Part shown: positions 45,393 through 53,374 of the stretch, piece by piece
Position numbering within the stretch: the first letter of the stretch is position 1
Layout: each line of letters begins with the position of its first letter
From: GCA-2731375 sp964344935
GTDB taxonomy: Bacteria > Pseudomonadota > Alphaproteobacteria > GCA-2731375
Direction: 5' to 3'
Assembly (NCBI GenBank): GCA_964344935.1
Contig: CAYFPL010000008.1
Span: 1-64,000, forward strand
DNA length: 64,000 nt
The notes under the pieces: model-generated
The model's database searches: none
Told to the model about the DNA's origin: nothing
The model's input: only the letters and a program-made list of their open reading frames with translations
Position numbers and translations under genes: made by a program

Positions 45393-46811
45393 TTGGCTGA
45401 CAACCGGGGTGAAAAAGGTGTCGGCTGGCATGAATTGATGCAAGGCCCAGGGCCTGTGCGCCTGGCCCTGGTAATGAGCTGTGTCTCCCTCCACGCCATG
45501 GACGTCTTCGTAACTGCAACGATCCTGCCCAGTGTCGTGGCGGATATCGAGGGCGTTGCTTTCTACGCCTGGCCATCGGCCCTTTATATCATCACGTCAA
45601 TCATGGGCGCGGCCAGCGGCGGCATGATGGGCGCCAGCCTTGGACTACGCAAGGCGTTGACCGTAGCCGCCACGGTCTATCTCCTGGGATCGGTGATCTG
45701 CGCCATTGCGCCGCACATGGCCGTGTTCCTTGTTGGGCGTACGGGTCAGGGCTTAGGGGCGGGTTTGCTGGTGGCCTTGGCCTACACCATGGTGCGACAG
45801 CTGTTTGACGAGGATCAGCGGCCCCGGGTGTTTGCGGTCATGTCCGCTATTTGGGGGTTGGCGGCCCTGGTCGGCCCCCTGTTCGCGGGCGCCTTCGCCC
45901 AGATGGGATTCTGGCGAGGGGTCTATTGGTTGATCCTGCCCATCGTCGCGATCATGCTGGTGCTGGCGCGGCGCGCTCTGCCGAAGTTGGCTGCGGACTC
46001 CGGCGGTGGCCGCATCCCGTGGCGTCGTTTGCTGTTGTTGGGGGCTGCAGTCCTGTGCGTCACCGTTAGCGGTCAGACCACTTTGTTCGGGTTGCGGCTG
46101 GCACTGATCGCAGCGGCCCTGGCGGGGGTGGCGGGCATGCTGTGGCTCGATCATCAGGCGGAAAATCGGTTGTTGCCCAGCCGGCCCACGTCGTTCAGTC
46201 ATATCGTGGGTTCTGGCTATTGGATCTTCTTTCTGATGTCGTTGAGTTTCGCGCCGCTCAGCATCTTTCTGCCCCTGTTGGCGCAGCAGTTGCACGGCGT
46301 CCAACCCTTGATGGCGGGATATGTCTCGGCGGTGCTGTCCTTGGGCTGGTCCACCGGTTCGTTCGTCGCTGCCGGCGCCGCCGCGCCTTTGCAACGGCTT
46401 CTGATTGTCACCGGACCCATTTGTCTGCTTGTGGGCATCGCTGGACAGGGTGTCTTTGTCGCGGCGGGGCCGCTATGGCCTCTGATCGCCCTTATCTTTC
46501 TTTCGGGCCTGGGCATCGGGCAATGCCACGTGCATGTTTCGAACCACGTCATGAGCAATGCCAGGGACGGCGAAGAAGCCCTGACCGCCGGCGCCATCCC
46601 CACCCTGCAGTCCCTCGGCATCGCGTTCGGCGCTGCCTCCGCCGGCCTCTTGGCCAATGTCGCGGGATTATCGAGCGGCATTAACGTCGCCACGTTGACG
46701 GCAGTGACGGAATGGATCTATGGCTTCGCCCTGTTCCCGGCCCTATGTACTGTCCTGGCTGCGGCCCGAATGGTCTGGCTGATCAGGCAGCGGGATTCCA
46801 GGTCCGAATAA
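45393..46811 (+). CDS. MFS transporter
   Basis: An inner-membrane major-facilitator protein of about 472 residues with twelve to fourteen hydrophobic helices. AMDVFVTATILPSVVADIEG is the helix-1 segment of the DHA-type exporters, and VGRTGQGLGAGLLVALAYTM and FAVMSAIWGLAALVGPLFAG are helix-4/5 motifs. TTG at 45393 is the furthest start without overlap; a later GTG or ATG is possible. It follows the flavoprotein gene by nine bases and ends by overlapping the convergent CaiB gene by 29 bases. It may move the substrate or product of the pathway. Confidence 0.85.
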   Translation: MADNRGEKGVGWHELMQGPGPVRLALVMSCVSLHAMDVFVTATILPSVVADIEGVAFYAWPSALYIITSIMGAASGGMMGASLGLRKALTVAATVYLLGSVICAIAPHMAVFLVGRTGQGLGAGLLVALAYTMVRQLFDEDQRPRVFAVMSAIWGLAALVGPLFAGAFAQMGFWRGVYWLILPIVAIMLVLARRALPKLAADSGGGRIPWRRLLLLGAAVLCVTVSGQTTLFGLRLALIAAALAGVAGMLWLDHQAENRLLPSRPTSFSHIVGSGYWIFFLMSLSFAPLSIFLPLLAQQLHGVQPLMAGYVSAVLSLGWSTGSFVAAGAAAPLQRLLIVTGPICLLVGIAGQGVFVAAGPLWPLIALIFLSGLGIGQCHVHVSNHVMSNARDGEEALTAGAIPTLQSLGIAFGAASAGLLANVAGLSSGINVATLTAVTEWIYGFALFPALCTVLAAARMVWLIRQRDSRSE

Positions 46812-47973
46812 CCTCGCGCTTGCGCAGCGCTGCGATGGCATCGCCGTCATAGCCGAGTTCGCCCAATATCTCTTCACAATGCTGTCCTGTCACAGGCGAG
46901 ACCGCGGTCGGTGAATCAGGCGTCAGCTTCGGCATGCCTGGCGGATTGGGAATGGGCATGGGCCGGTCCAGGCCGGCGAGTTCCAGGTAAGAGAACAATT
47001 CGTTTTCGTTTACATGAGGATGTGCGACGAACTCGTCGAAACTTTGCAGCAACTCGTTTTGCAGTCCGGCTTCCGTAAAAAGGTCCCGCCAATAGACCGC
47101 TGGCTTCTCGAGGAAGATCGGGGCAAACAGTTTACGCAGGCGATCGCCCTGTTCCTGGCGGGCCTGCAGGCCCATCAAGCTCTCGTCCGACTTCAATTCA
47201 TCAAGGCCCATCAATTCGCAAACCAGATGGAAATCGCTGTCCTTGATGATCACAAGTTGCAGCCAGCCGTCCGCCGTGGCCTGGATCCCCGACGGCGGCG
47301 CACCTGCCGTTTGCAGCTCCCTATTTGATGCGGTCATGATCCGCACACCGGTTAGATTGGCGGCAGCCTGCATCAGGGAGACGTCCAGATGCCGCCCCCG
47401 CCCGCTTTTGCGCTTGCCGTGCAAGGCCGGCGCGATGGCTGAAAACGCAAACAGGGCCGTGGACATATCGACAATGATGGTATTGGCCCGATGGGGGATG
47501 CCGTCGTGGCCCACATTGTCCAGCATGAAGCCGGTGAAGGCCTGCAGCACCGGGTCCATGGCTGGTTTGCCGCTGAGCGGTCCTATCTGTCCGAAACCGG
47601 AGACCGAGGCGTAGACCAGGCCTGGGTTCAACGCCATCAGCCGTTCGTGGCCAAAGCCGAGGCGGTCGATCACGCCGGGCCGGAAGCCTTCGATGAAGAC
47701 GTCGGCATTGGCCACCAGCGCGTCGATAATAGCCGGCGCTTCCTGGTGCTTCAGGTCGATCGCCAGACTGCGCTTGCCCAAGGATCCGATAAAGGAGAAC
47801 TCCGTATGATTGGACACGGGCGTGCCCAGGACGCGGGCCCAATCCCCCTGCAACGGCTCCACCTTGATCACGTCGGCGCCGTGCTGGGCCAGCAGCATGC
47901 CGCAATACGGTCCCGCGATGCCTTGACTCAAGTCCACCACCTTGACCCCTTCATAGGGGCGTTCATAGCTCAT
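46783..47973 (-). CDS. CaiB/BaiF family CoA-transferase (copy 2 of tandem pair)
   Basis: A class III CoA-transferase of 396 residues that moves CoA between organic acids. VVDLSQGIAGPYCGMLLAQH is the N-terminal CoA-binding segment and the catalytic aspartate is Asp140 in GKPAMDPVLQAF. The protein is closely similar along its whole length to the gene just upstream, showing a tandem duplication. ATGA overlap with that gene gives coupling. The two copies may form a heteromer or serve successive substrates; sequence alone does not tell. Confidence 0.9.
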   Translation of the reverse strand: MSYERPYEGVKVVDLSQGIAGPYCGMLLAQHGADVIKVEPLQGDWARVLGTPVSNHTEFSFIGSLGKRSLAIDLKHQEAPAIIDALVANADVFIEGFRPGVIDRLGFGHERLMALNPGLVYASVSGFGQIGPLSGKPAMDPVLQAFTGFMLDNVGHDGIPHRANTIIVDMSTALFAFSAIAPALHGKRKSGRGRHLDVSLMQAAANLTGVRIMTASNRELQTAGAPPSGIQATADGWLQLVIIKDSDFHLVCELMGLDELKSDESLMGLQARQEQGDRLRKLFAPIFLEKPAVYWRDLFTEAGLQNELLQSFDEFVAHPHVNENELFSYLELAGLDRPMPIPNPPGMPKLTPDSPTAVSPVTGQHCEEILGELGYDGDAIAALRKREVIRTWNPAA

Positions 47974-49169
47974 GCCGCCGCCTCCCCGCTCCAGGTGGTG
48001 ATAATGTCGCGGCGGCGCATGTCGTCGATGGCATCCTGGTCATAGCCTATTTCTGCCAAAATCTCGTCGTTGTGCTGTCCGGTCACGGGCGAGGTTCCGG
48101 CCGGTGTCCCCGCCTCGATCTTTGGAATGCCTGGTGGATTGGGAATGGGTAAGGGTTGCGCTAGTCCGGGCAGATCCACTGGCGAGAACAATTCCGTCTC
48201 TAGCACCTGGGGGTGTTCCAGGAACTGCCGGTAGTCCTGCAGCACCTCGTTCTGCAATCCGGCGTCGGTCAATAAATCCCGCCAATGGGCGGCGGTTTCC
48301 GCCAAAAGGATCTCGGCGACACGCTCTGCAAGCATATCAGCCTGGTTCAGTCGCGCCTCGTTACCGCGCAGGCTTTCGTCCGCTGCAAGGTCTTCCAGGC
48401 CGAGACATTCGCACATGGTCAGGAAATCCCGGTCCTGCAGGATCACCAGTTGCAGCCAGCCGTCGACACAGCGGAAGATGCCGGACGGCGCAGTGCGCGG
48501 CACCCGGCTCGACTCGCCCCGGGATGCGGACATGATGCGAATGGCGCTCAAATTTGCCGCTCCGCGCATCAGTGATACATCCAGGTAACGGCCCGGCACG
48601 CCATCGCCCTTGATATAGAGGGCTGGCGTTACCGCCTGAAAGGCATAGAGCGCCGTGGACATATCGTTGATCACTGGGTTGGCCCGGTGCGGCACGCCGT
48701 CTTCGCCCTTGTTGTCCAGCATGAATCCGGAGAAGGCTTGCAGAACCGGGTCCATGGCCGGCTTGTCGCGCAAGGGCCCGGTCTGGCCAAAGCCGGAAAT
48801 GGCGACATAGATCAGGCCTGGATTGAGTTGCATCAACCGTTCGTGGCCGAAACCGAGGCGGTCGATAACGCCGGGGCGGAATCCTTCGAAAAAGACATCA
48901 GCTTCCGCCACCAAGGCATCAATGACGGCCGCGGCCTCTTCGCTCTTGAGATCGATGGCCAGGCTGCGCTTGCCCATATTGGCGGCGAAGGAAAATTCCG
49001 TATGGTCATGGTTGCGCGGTCCCAGCATGCGCGCCCAGTCGCCCTGATGGGGTTCCACTTTGATGACATCCGCCCCGTGTTGCGCCAACAGCATGGCACA
49101 GTAGGGCCCGGCTATGCCCTGGCTCAGATCGACGACCTTGATACCCTCATAGGGCCGCTCGGAATTCAT
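47970..49169 (-). CDS. CaiB/BaiF family CoA-transferase (copy 1 of tandem pair)
   Basis: A 399-residue class III CoA-transferase. VVDLSQGIAGPYCAMLLAQH and DKPAMDPVLQAFSGFMLDN contain the CoA site and catalytic aspartate. Blocks such as DVFFEGFRPGVIDRLGFGHE recur almost unchanged in the downstream copy. It starts 12 bases after the metallo-hydrolase stop (49182) and so belongs to the run MmgE–hydrolase–CaiB–CaiB. These transferases could activate the same acid that the facing operon degrades. Confidence 0.9.
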   Translation of the reverse strand: MNSERPYEGIKVVDLSQGIAGPYCAMLLAQHGADVIKVEPHQGDWARMLGPRNHDHTEFSFAANMGKRSLAIDLKSEEAAAVIDALVAEADVFFEGFRPGVIDRLGFGHERLMQLNPGLIYVAISGFGQTGPLRDKPAMDPVLQAFSGFMLDNKGEDGVPHRANPVINDMSTALYAFQAVTPALYIKGDGVPGRYLDVSLMRGAANLSAIRIMSASRGESSRVPRTAPSGIFRCVDGWLQLVILQDRDFLTMCECLGLEDLAADESLRGNEARLNQADMLAERVAEILLAETAAHWRDLLTDAGLQNEVLQDYRQFLEHPQVLETELFSPVDLPGLAQPLPIPNPPGIPKIEAGTPAGTSPVTGQHNDEILAEIGYDQDAIDDMRRRDIITTWSGEAAA

Positions 49170-49181
49170 GGCCGGTGGTTC

Positions 49182-50036
49182 CTAGACGTCCAGGCGGTAG
49201 GCGTCGCCGTCGCGCTTCAGATGGCCGGCGGTGGGTGTGTGGAAATGGGTGCCGATAATCAACATGGGCGTATCGGCATAGTTGTCGAACACCTCTCGCC
49301 GCGTCTGGGCCGCTTGAACCGGGTCCGTATCGACCGCAGCGGACCATTCGGGATGGGCGAACTGACAGGGATGGTGGATGAAGTCGCCGGTGATCATTGC
49401 GGTCTCGCCCCGGCTTTCGATTATCACCGAAACATGCCCGGGCGTATGTCCCACCGTCGGCATTAGTTTAACTTCGTCACAGATTTTCTCGCTGGTGGAA
49501 ACCAGGTCCACCAGGCCGGCATCGAAAACGGGAAGGACGGAATCCGACATCACGGCAGCCTGTTCCCCTTCCCCCTCCTGGCGCCAATGGTCGAACTCCA
49601 CCTGGCCCATGAGGTAACGTGCGTTGGGAAACGTGGGTACCCATTTGCCGTCCACCAACATAGTGTTCCAGCCCACATGATCGATGTGGAGATGGGTACA
49701 AAGAACATTGTCGACCTGGTCCAATTTGTAGCCCGCTGCCGCCATATCGTCGAGAAACGCTGTCTGCAACATATTCCAGGCGGGATTGCCCCGTTCCTTG
49801 TCGTTGCCAACACACGTATCGACCACGATGGTGCGGTCCGAGGTCTCGACGATCAGGGCGTGCACGGAACCGCGCATACGGCCGTTTTCATCCACGAAGT
49901 GAGGATACAGCCAGGAGATTTCCTGCAATCGCTCCCTGGTGGCGTCCGGCAAAATGCGGCTCATGCCGCCCGTGGCCTCGATCTCAACCACCCTGGTGAC
50001 CGTTACATCGCCGATCCGCCACTTGCCTCTGTTCAT
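49182..50036 (-). CDS. Metallo-beta-lactamase-fold hydrolase
   Basis: A 284-residue MBL-fold protein. The zinc motif is LCTHLHIDHVGWN, with His115, His117, Asp119 and His120; later ligands lie in MPTVGHTPGHVSV, TGDFIHHP and GTHFHTPTAG. No signal peptide is seen, so it acts in the cytoplasm. It may hydrolyse a lactone or thioester, as many relatives do. It sits between MmgE/PrpD (20 bases upstream) and the CaiB pair, in one transcription unit. Confidence 0.88.
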   Translation of the reverse strand: MNRGKWRIGDVTVTRVVEIEATGGMSRILPDATRERLQEISWLYPHFVDENGRMRGSVHALIVETSDRTIVVDTCVGNDKERGNPAWNMLQTAFLDDMAAAGYKLDQVDNVLCTHLHIDHVGWNTMLVDGKWVPTFPNARYLMGQVEFDHWRQEGEGEQAAVMSDSVLPVFDAGLVDLVSTSEKICDEVKLMPTVGHTPGHVSVIIESRGETAMITGDFIHHPCQFAHPEWSAAVDTDPVQAAQTRREVFDNYADTPMLIIGTHFHTPTAGHLKRDGDAYRLDV

Positions 50037-50055
50037 CTGATCTGAACTCCGTCCC

Positions 50056-51432
50056 CTAATTCACTGTCCAATCGGCGATATGCCCGAACAGCCGTCCGGC
50101 ATCATCCAGGTTTTCCAGATTGTGCAAATCCGCCAGCAGCCCTTCGGCCTGTTCGCCGCCCAACAAAGGTATGGCGAGGCTGCGGAATTTGGCATCGATC
50201 TTCCCACCCTGCTCGCCGACATCCTCGGCTGGCACGGCGACATCGAAACTGTCTTCGAACACGCGGCCATCAGTGAGTTGCAGCCGCGCCGTGGCACGGC
50301 TTTTAGGCCCGCCGTCCGCGGTGACCGTGACTTTGCGCCGCAACGTCACCAGTTCGGGGTCCTGGGCATTGGCTTCGGAATAGCTGTCGATGTTGGCCGT
50401 GTCGACACCTGCCAAAGCAAAGGCGGCCGTGTGACGCAGGCTGAACTTTACTTCCAAACCGGTATCCGGTTCCTGGATGTTGCAAACCTTGAAGTGTCCC
50501 GGATCCACGGAGAGGTTGACCTCGGCCACCTGGTCCGGGGTGATGCCGTGTTCCGCCCGCATGCCGGCGAGGATTTCGATGGTGCTGTGGGTGTTGTAAC
50601 AGGCGGCGTGATACTTGAACAAATTTTCCCGTACCTGGAAGCCGCGGGGCGGGGTGCGCAGGGCCCTGCCTTCCTCGAAATCGTCGCTTTGGCTATCTGC
50701 GAAACCTTGGGCCACTTCCAACATGTCGGTACGGGAGGAAAATCCGCGTTTTGCCAGACGCGCCGCCAACAGGCCGTTTGCCGCCGCCTTGCCCGCGTGT
50801 AGGGGCTTGCACATGGTGCCGAACTGGGATTTCAAACCCGCGGCCTGAGTTGCGGCGATGCCGAAGGCCCGGGCCATGGCATCGTCGTCCAGACCCAACA
50901 AATGTCCGACGGCGGCCGCAGCACCGAACGTCCCGACCGTAGCGGTGGCGTGAAATCCCTTGTCGTAGTGACTGGGGGCGACAAGGCCGCCGACGCGGCA
51001 TTCGGCTTCGTAGCCGGCGACGAAGGCGGTCAGCAAGTCCCGGCCGGTGGCGCCCAAATCCTCGGCCATGGCCAAGACGGCTGCGGCCACCTGGGCCGTA
51101 GGATGGCCGCCCAGCAGCCGGTTGACATCGTCGTAATCCAGCGCGTGCGAAGCGCTGCCATTGACCAAACAGGCTTGGGCCAAGGTGCCCTTTCCGCCTG
51201 TTCCGATCACTGTGGCGCGGGGGTGGCCACCCTCTTCCGCCACTTCTGCCGTAAGAATGCGGGTCAATGGTTCACCGGCGCCGCTCAAGGTTACGGCGAA
51301 CCAGTCCACCAGGCATTGCTTGGCCACGGCCAGACTGTCGCCATCGATTTGTTCATGGGTCAATGCGGCGGCGTCATGTGCCAAGGATTGGGTGATGGGA
51401 GCAGGGGTTTGGTCCAGGGCAAGCGTGCTCAT
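50056..51432 (-). CDS. MmgE/PrpD family protein
   Basis: A 458-residue member of the MmgE/PrpD family, which includes 2-methylcitrate dehydratase and cis-aconitate decarboxylase. GNGSASHALDYDDVNRLLGGHP, shown in part as HALDYDDVNRLLGGHP, is the family signature. FGTMCKPLHAGKAAANGLLA and KYHAACYNTHSTIE follow, containing the conserved Lys/His region of the active site. The ATG at 51432 is preferred over one twelve codons upstream. It is first in the MmgE–MBL–CaiB–CaiB run. A dehydratase or isomerase step on a tricarboxylate-like acid is plausible. Confidence 0.88.
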   Translation of the reverse strand: MSTLALDQTPAPITQSLAHDAAALTHEQIDGDSLAVAKQCLVDWFAVTLSGAGEPLTRILTAEVAEEGGHPRATVIGTGGKGTLAQACLVNGSASHALDYDDVNRLLGGHPTAQVAAAVLAMAEDLGATGRDLLTAFVAGYEAECRVGGLVAPSHYDKGFHATATVGTFGAAAAVGHLLGLDDDAMARAFGIAATQAAGLKSQFGTMCKPLHAGKAAANGLLAARLAKRGFSSRTDMLEVAQGFADSQSDDFEEGRALRTPPRGFQVRENLFKYHAACYNTHSTIEILAGMRAEHGITPDQVAEVNLSVDPGHFKVCNIQEPDTGLEVKFSLRHTAAFALAGVDTANIDSYSEANAQDPELVTLRRKVTVTADGGPKSRATARLQLTDGRVFEDSFDVAVPAEDVGEQGGKIDAKFRSLAIPLLGGEQAEGLLADLHNLENLDDAGRLFGHIADWTVN

Positions 51433-51544
51433 TGTTCGGCTCTCGATGTCTTTGCGGCGTGTAGCCACAAGTGTGTCCCCTCGCAGCGCTTACGTCCAGG
51501 ACGCAATGTGATATGTGGGGCGAAATATCTGAGGAACGTGAAGC

Positions 51545-51760
51545 ATGAGCATCAGCAGTATAGTCAAGAAGCATCTAGACGCCGCCATTGCCGAAGCCGG
51601 CGCCCAAGGCCACCCGCCCGAGAATGTGGCCCGGACCATGTTATCGTTTGTGATCGCTACCTATCGGGAGCACCGGGACATCGCCGACATTCGCGAGGAG
51701 CTGGAATATGCCATCCAGAACCTGGACCCCGACGAACCTTACGAGTTCATGCGACCCTAG
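51545..51760 (+). CDS. Small conserved protein of unknown function
   Basis: A 71-residue, mostly helical, acidic protein (MSISSIVKKHLDAAIAEAG, then IREELEYAIQNLDPDEPYEF). It has no membrane segment or known motif. AGGA about nine bases before the ATG and good codon use support a real gene. It ends four bases before the convergent cyclase gene and lies divergent from MmgE/PrpD. I do not recognise the family. Confidence 0.6.
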   Translation: MSISSIVKKHLDAAIAEAGAQGHPPENVARTMLSFVIATYREHRDIADIREELEYAIQNLDPDEPYEFMRP

Positions 51761-51764
51761 ATGC

Positions 51765-53276
51765 CTAGACTGCCATTGTGAAAATGTCCGTCGGATCGGC
51801 GACGTTGCGAAGTTCGATCTGTCCTAGCGGTACCATCTCCTCGCCCAGGGCCTGTTGCACAGCGCCTGAGATCAACAGGGATTGGTCCATCACCTTGCAT
51901 TGATCCGACAGCCTGGCGGCGATATTGGCGGCACTGCCGATAACCGTGAAGTCCAAACGGCTTGGCGCGCCCACGTTGCCGAAAGTGACATCGCCTAGGT
52001 GCAAGCCGATGGCGCAGCTCAACGGCGGGTCTTCGTGTTCTGTCAGCCGGGCTATGATCTCGACGGCGCCATCTCGGGCCTTGGCACAGGCGAGAGCAGG
52101 ATCACTATCGACAGGAAAAATTGCCAATACGCCGTCACCGATGAACTTCAATACTTCGCCGTGGCGGGACAATATGGGTTCCGAGACGGCCTCGAAGAAG
52201 TCGTTCAATAGATCCAAATATGCCAGTCGCGGCAGGGACGATGCCAGCTGCGTGGAATTGCGCAGATCGCAGGTCAGGATGGCGGCGGTAATCTCTTCGC
52301 CGGCGCCGCGTTGGGTCTCCCCGTTCAAGACCCGCTTTCCGGAACGCTTGCCTAGGTAAGTGGTCAACAGGGTTTCGGCGTTCTGACGCAACGAAATGGT
52401 CTCGTAGAAGCGGCTGAGCCCAAAGACACACTGGAACACCATGCCCAGATCGGCGGTGGAAAAGCCGTCCGGGTGGTCGGAAGTCAGGGTCATGGTGTTG
52501 ATCTGGCCGTTGGAAAACGGCAACGGCATGGCGACATAGTCGGTGCCACCCTTGTCGCGCAACTCTTCCATGACGGGAAAGCGAAACTCGCTCATCCCGG
52601 CTATGTCCAATCGCTGACGCACGCCGCCCAATCCCTCGCTGACAAAGCGGACAGGACTGTTCAGGTAGTCGGGATGGGAGAGCATGCCATGAGGCGTGTT
52701 GAAGACCTCAACTTCATCCCAGCCTCGTTCCCAGATATAGCCGCGGCCCGCTAGCTGTGGATGCAAGGTCCATATACCGACGCTGAAACGCCAGAGCGGA
52801 ATACCGCAGGCAATCATCGCCTCGCCGAAACTCTTTGTCAGATCGCGGGCCGTCTTGTTCCGCCAGGCATCCCGCAACAGCCAATCCACCAGCGGACCGG
52901 CATAGTCCATCTGCACGGCGTCCAGGCATAACGGCTGGTCCAGGGCATGGTCCATAAAAGCGATGTAGCCGGCCACATCCTGCGCCTGTTGTAGTGGCTT
53001 TTCATAACTGAAGGCGCCATTTTCAATGCGCCCGTCCGGCAGATTCAAATGCCAATAACTGGCGGTGCCCTTGAAGGGACAGAACGTGCGTCGCTCCGAC
53101 GGCTCCAAGATGTCCGCCTTTACGTCCTCGCGCGGGAAGTAGTGATACGAGGGCAAGCCCGTCTCGTGCATCACCAAGGCCTTGGCGGAATCCGCCAAGA
53201 CGATACCCCCGTGAACCGCCTGTAAGGGTTCCGAGGTAGATTCGACAACGATTTGATAGGCTTTATGGACGCTCAT
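51765..53276 (-). CDS. DUF427–adenylate/guanylate cyclase fusion protein
   Basis: A 503-residue soluble protein in three parts. Residues about 15–100 are a DUF427 domain (HETGLPSYHYFPREDVKADI and FCPFKGTASYWHL). Residues about 110–320 match the sensory N-terminal part of rhizobial-type cyclases (ACGIPLWRFSVGIWTLHPQL). Residues about 325–500 are a class III catalytic domain: ILTCDLRNST (metal Asp), LKFIGDGVLAIFP (Lys and metal Asp) and GSAANIAARL (Asn and Arg). All catalytic residues appear present, so it should make cAMP or cGMP. DUF427 in front of such a cyclase is unusual. It is divergent from another cyclase gene across 98 bases. Confidence 0.85.
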   Translation of the reverse strand: MSVHKAYQIVVESTSEPLQAVHGGIVLADSAKALVMHETGLPSYHYFPREDVKADILEPSERRTFCPFKGTASYWHLNLPDGRIENGAFSYEKPLQQAQDVAGYIAFMDHALDQPLCLDAVQMDYAGPLVDWLLRDAWRNKTARDLTKSFGEAMIACGIPLWRFSVGIWTLHPQLAGRGYIWERGWDEVEVFNTPHGMLSHPDYLNSPVRFVSEGLGGVRQRLDIAGMSEFRFPVMEELRDKGGTDYVAMPLPFSNGQINTMTLTSDHPDGFSTADLGMVFQCVFGLSRFYETISLRQNAETLLTTYLGKRSGKRVLNGETQRGAGEEITAAILTCDLRNSTQLASSLPRLAYLDLLNDFFEAVSEPILSRHGEVLKFIGDGVLAIFPVDSDPALACAKARDGAVEIIARLTEHEDPPLSCAIGLHLGDVTFGNVGAPSRLDFTVIGSAANIAARLSDQCKVMDQSLLISGAVQQALGEEMVPLGQIELRNVADPTDIFTMAV

Positions 53277-53374
53277 GGTCGTTCACTATTTACAACGGTT
53301 TTCCGCCAATTCAAGTGGACATGACGGGGTTCCGCCCCTACCTAAGGGCTGTGCGAGTTCAGGGGAACGGCGCG

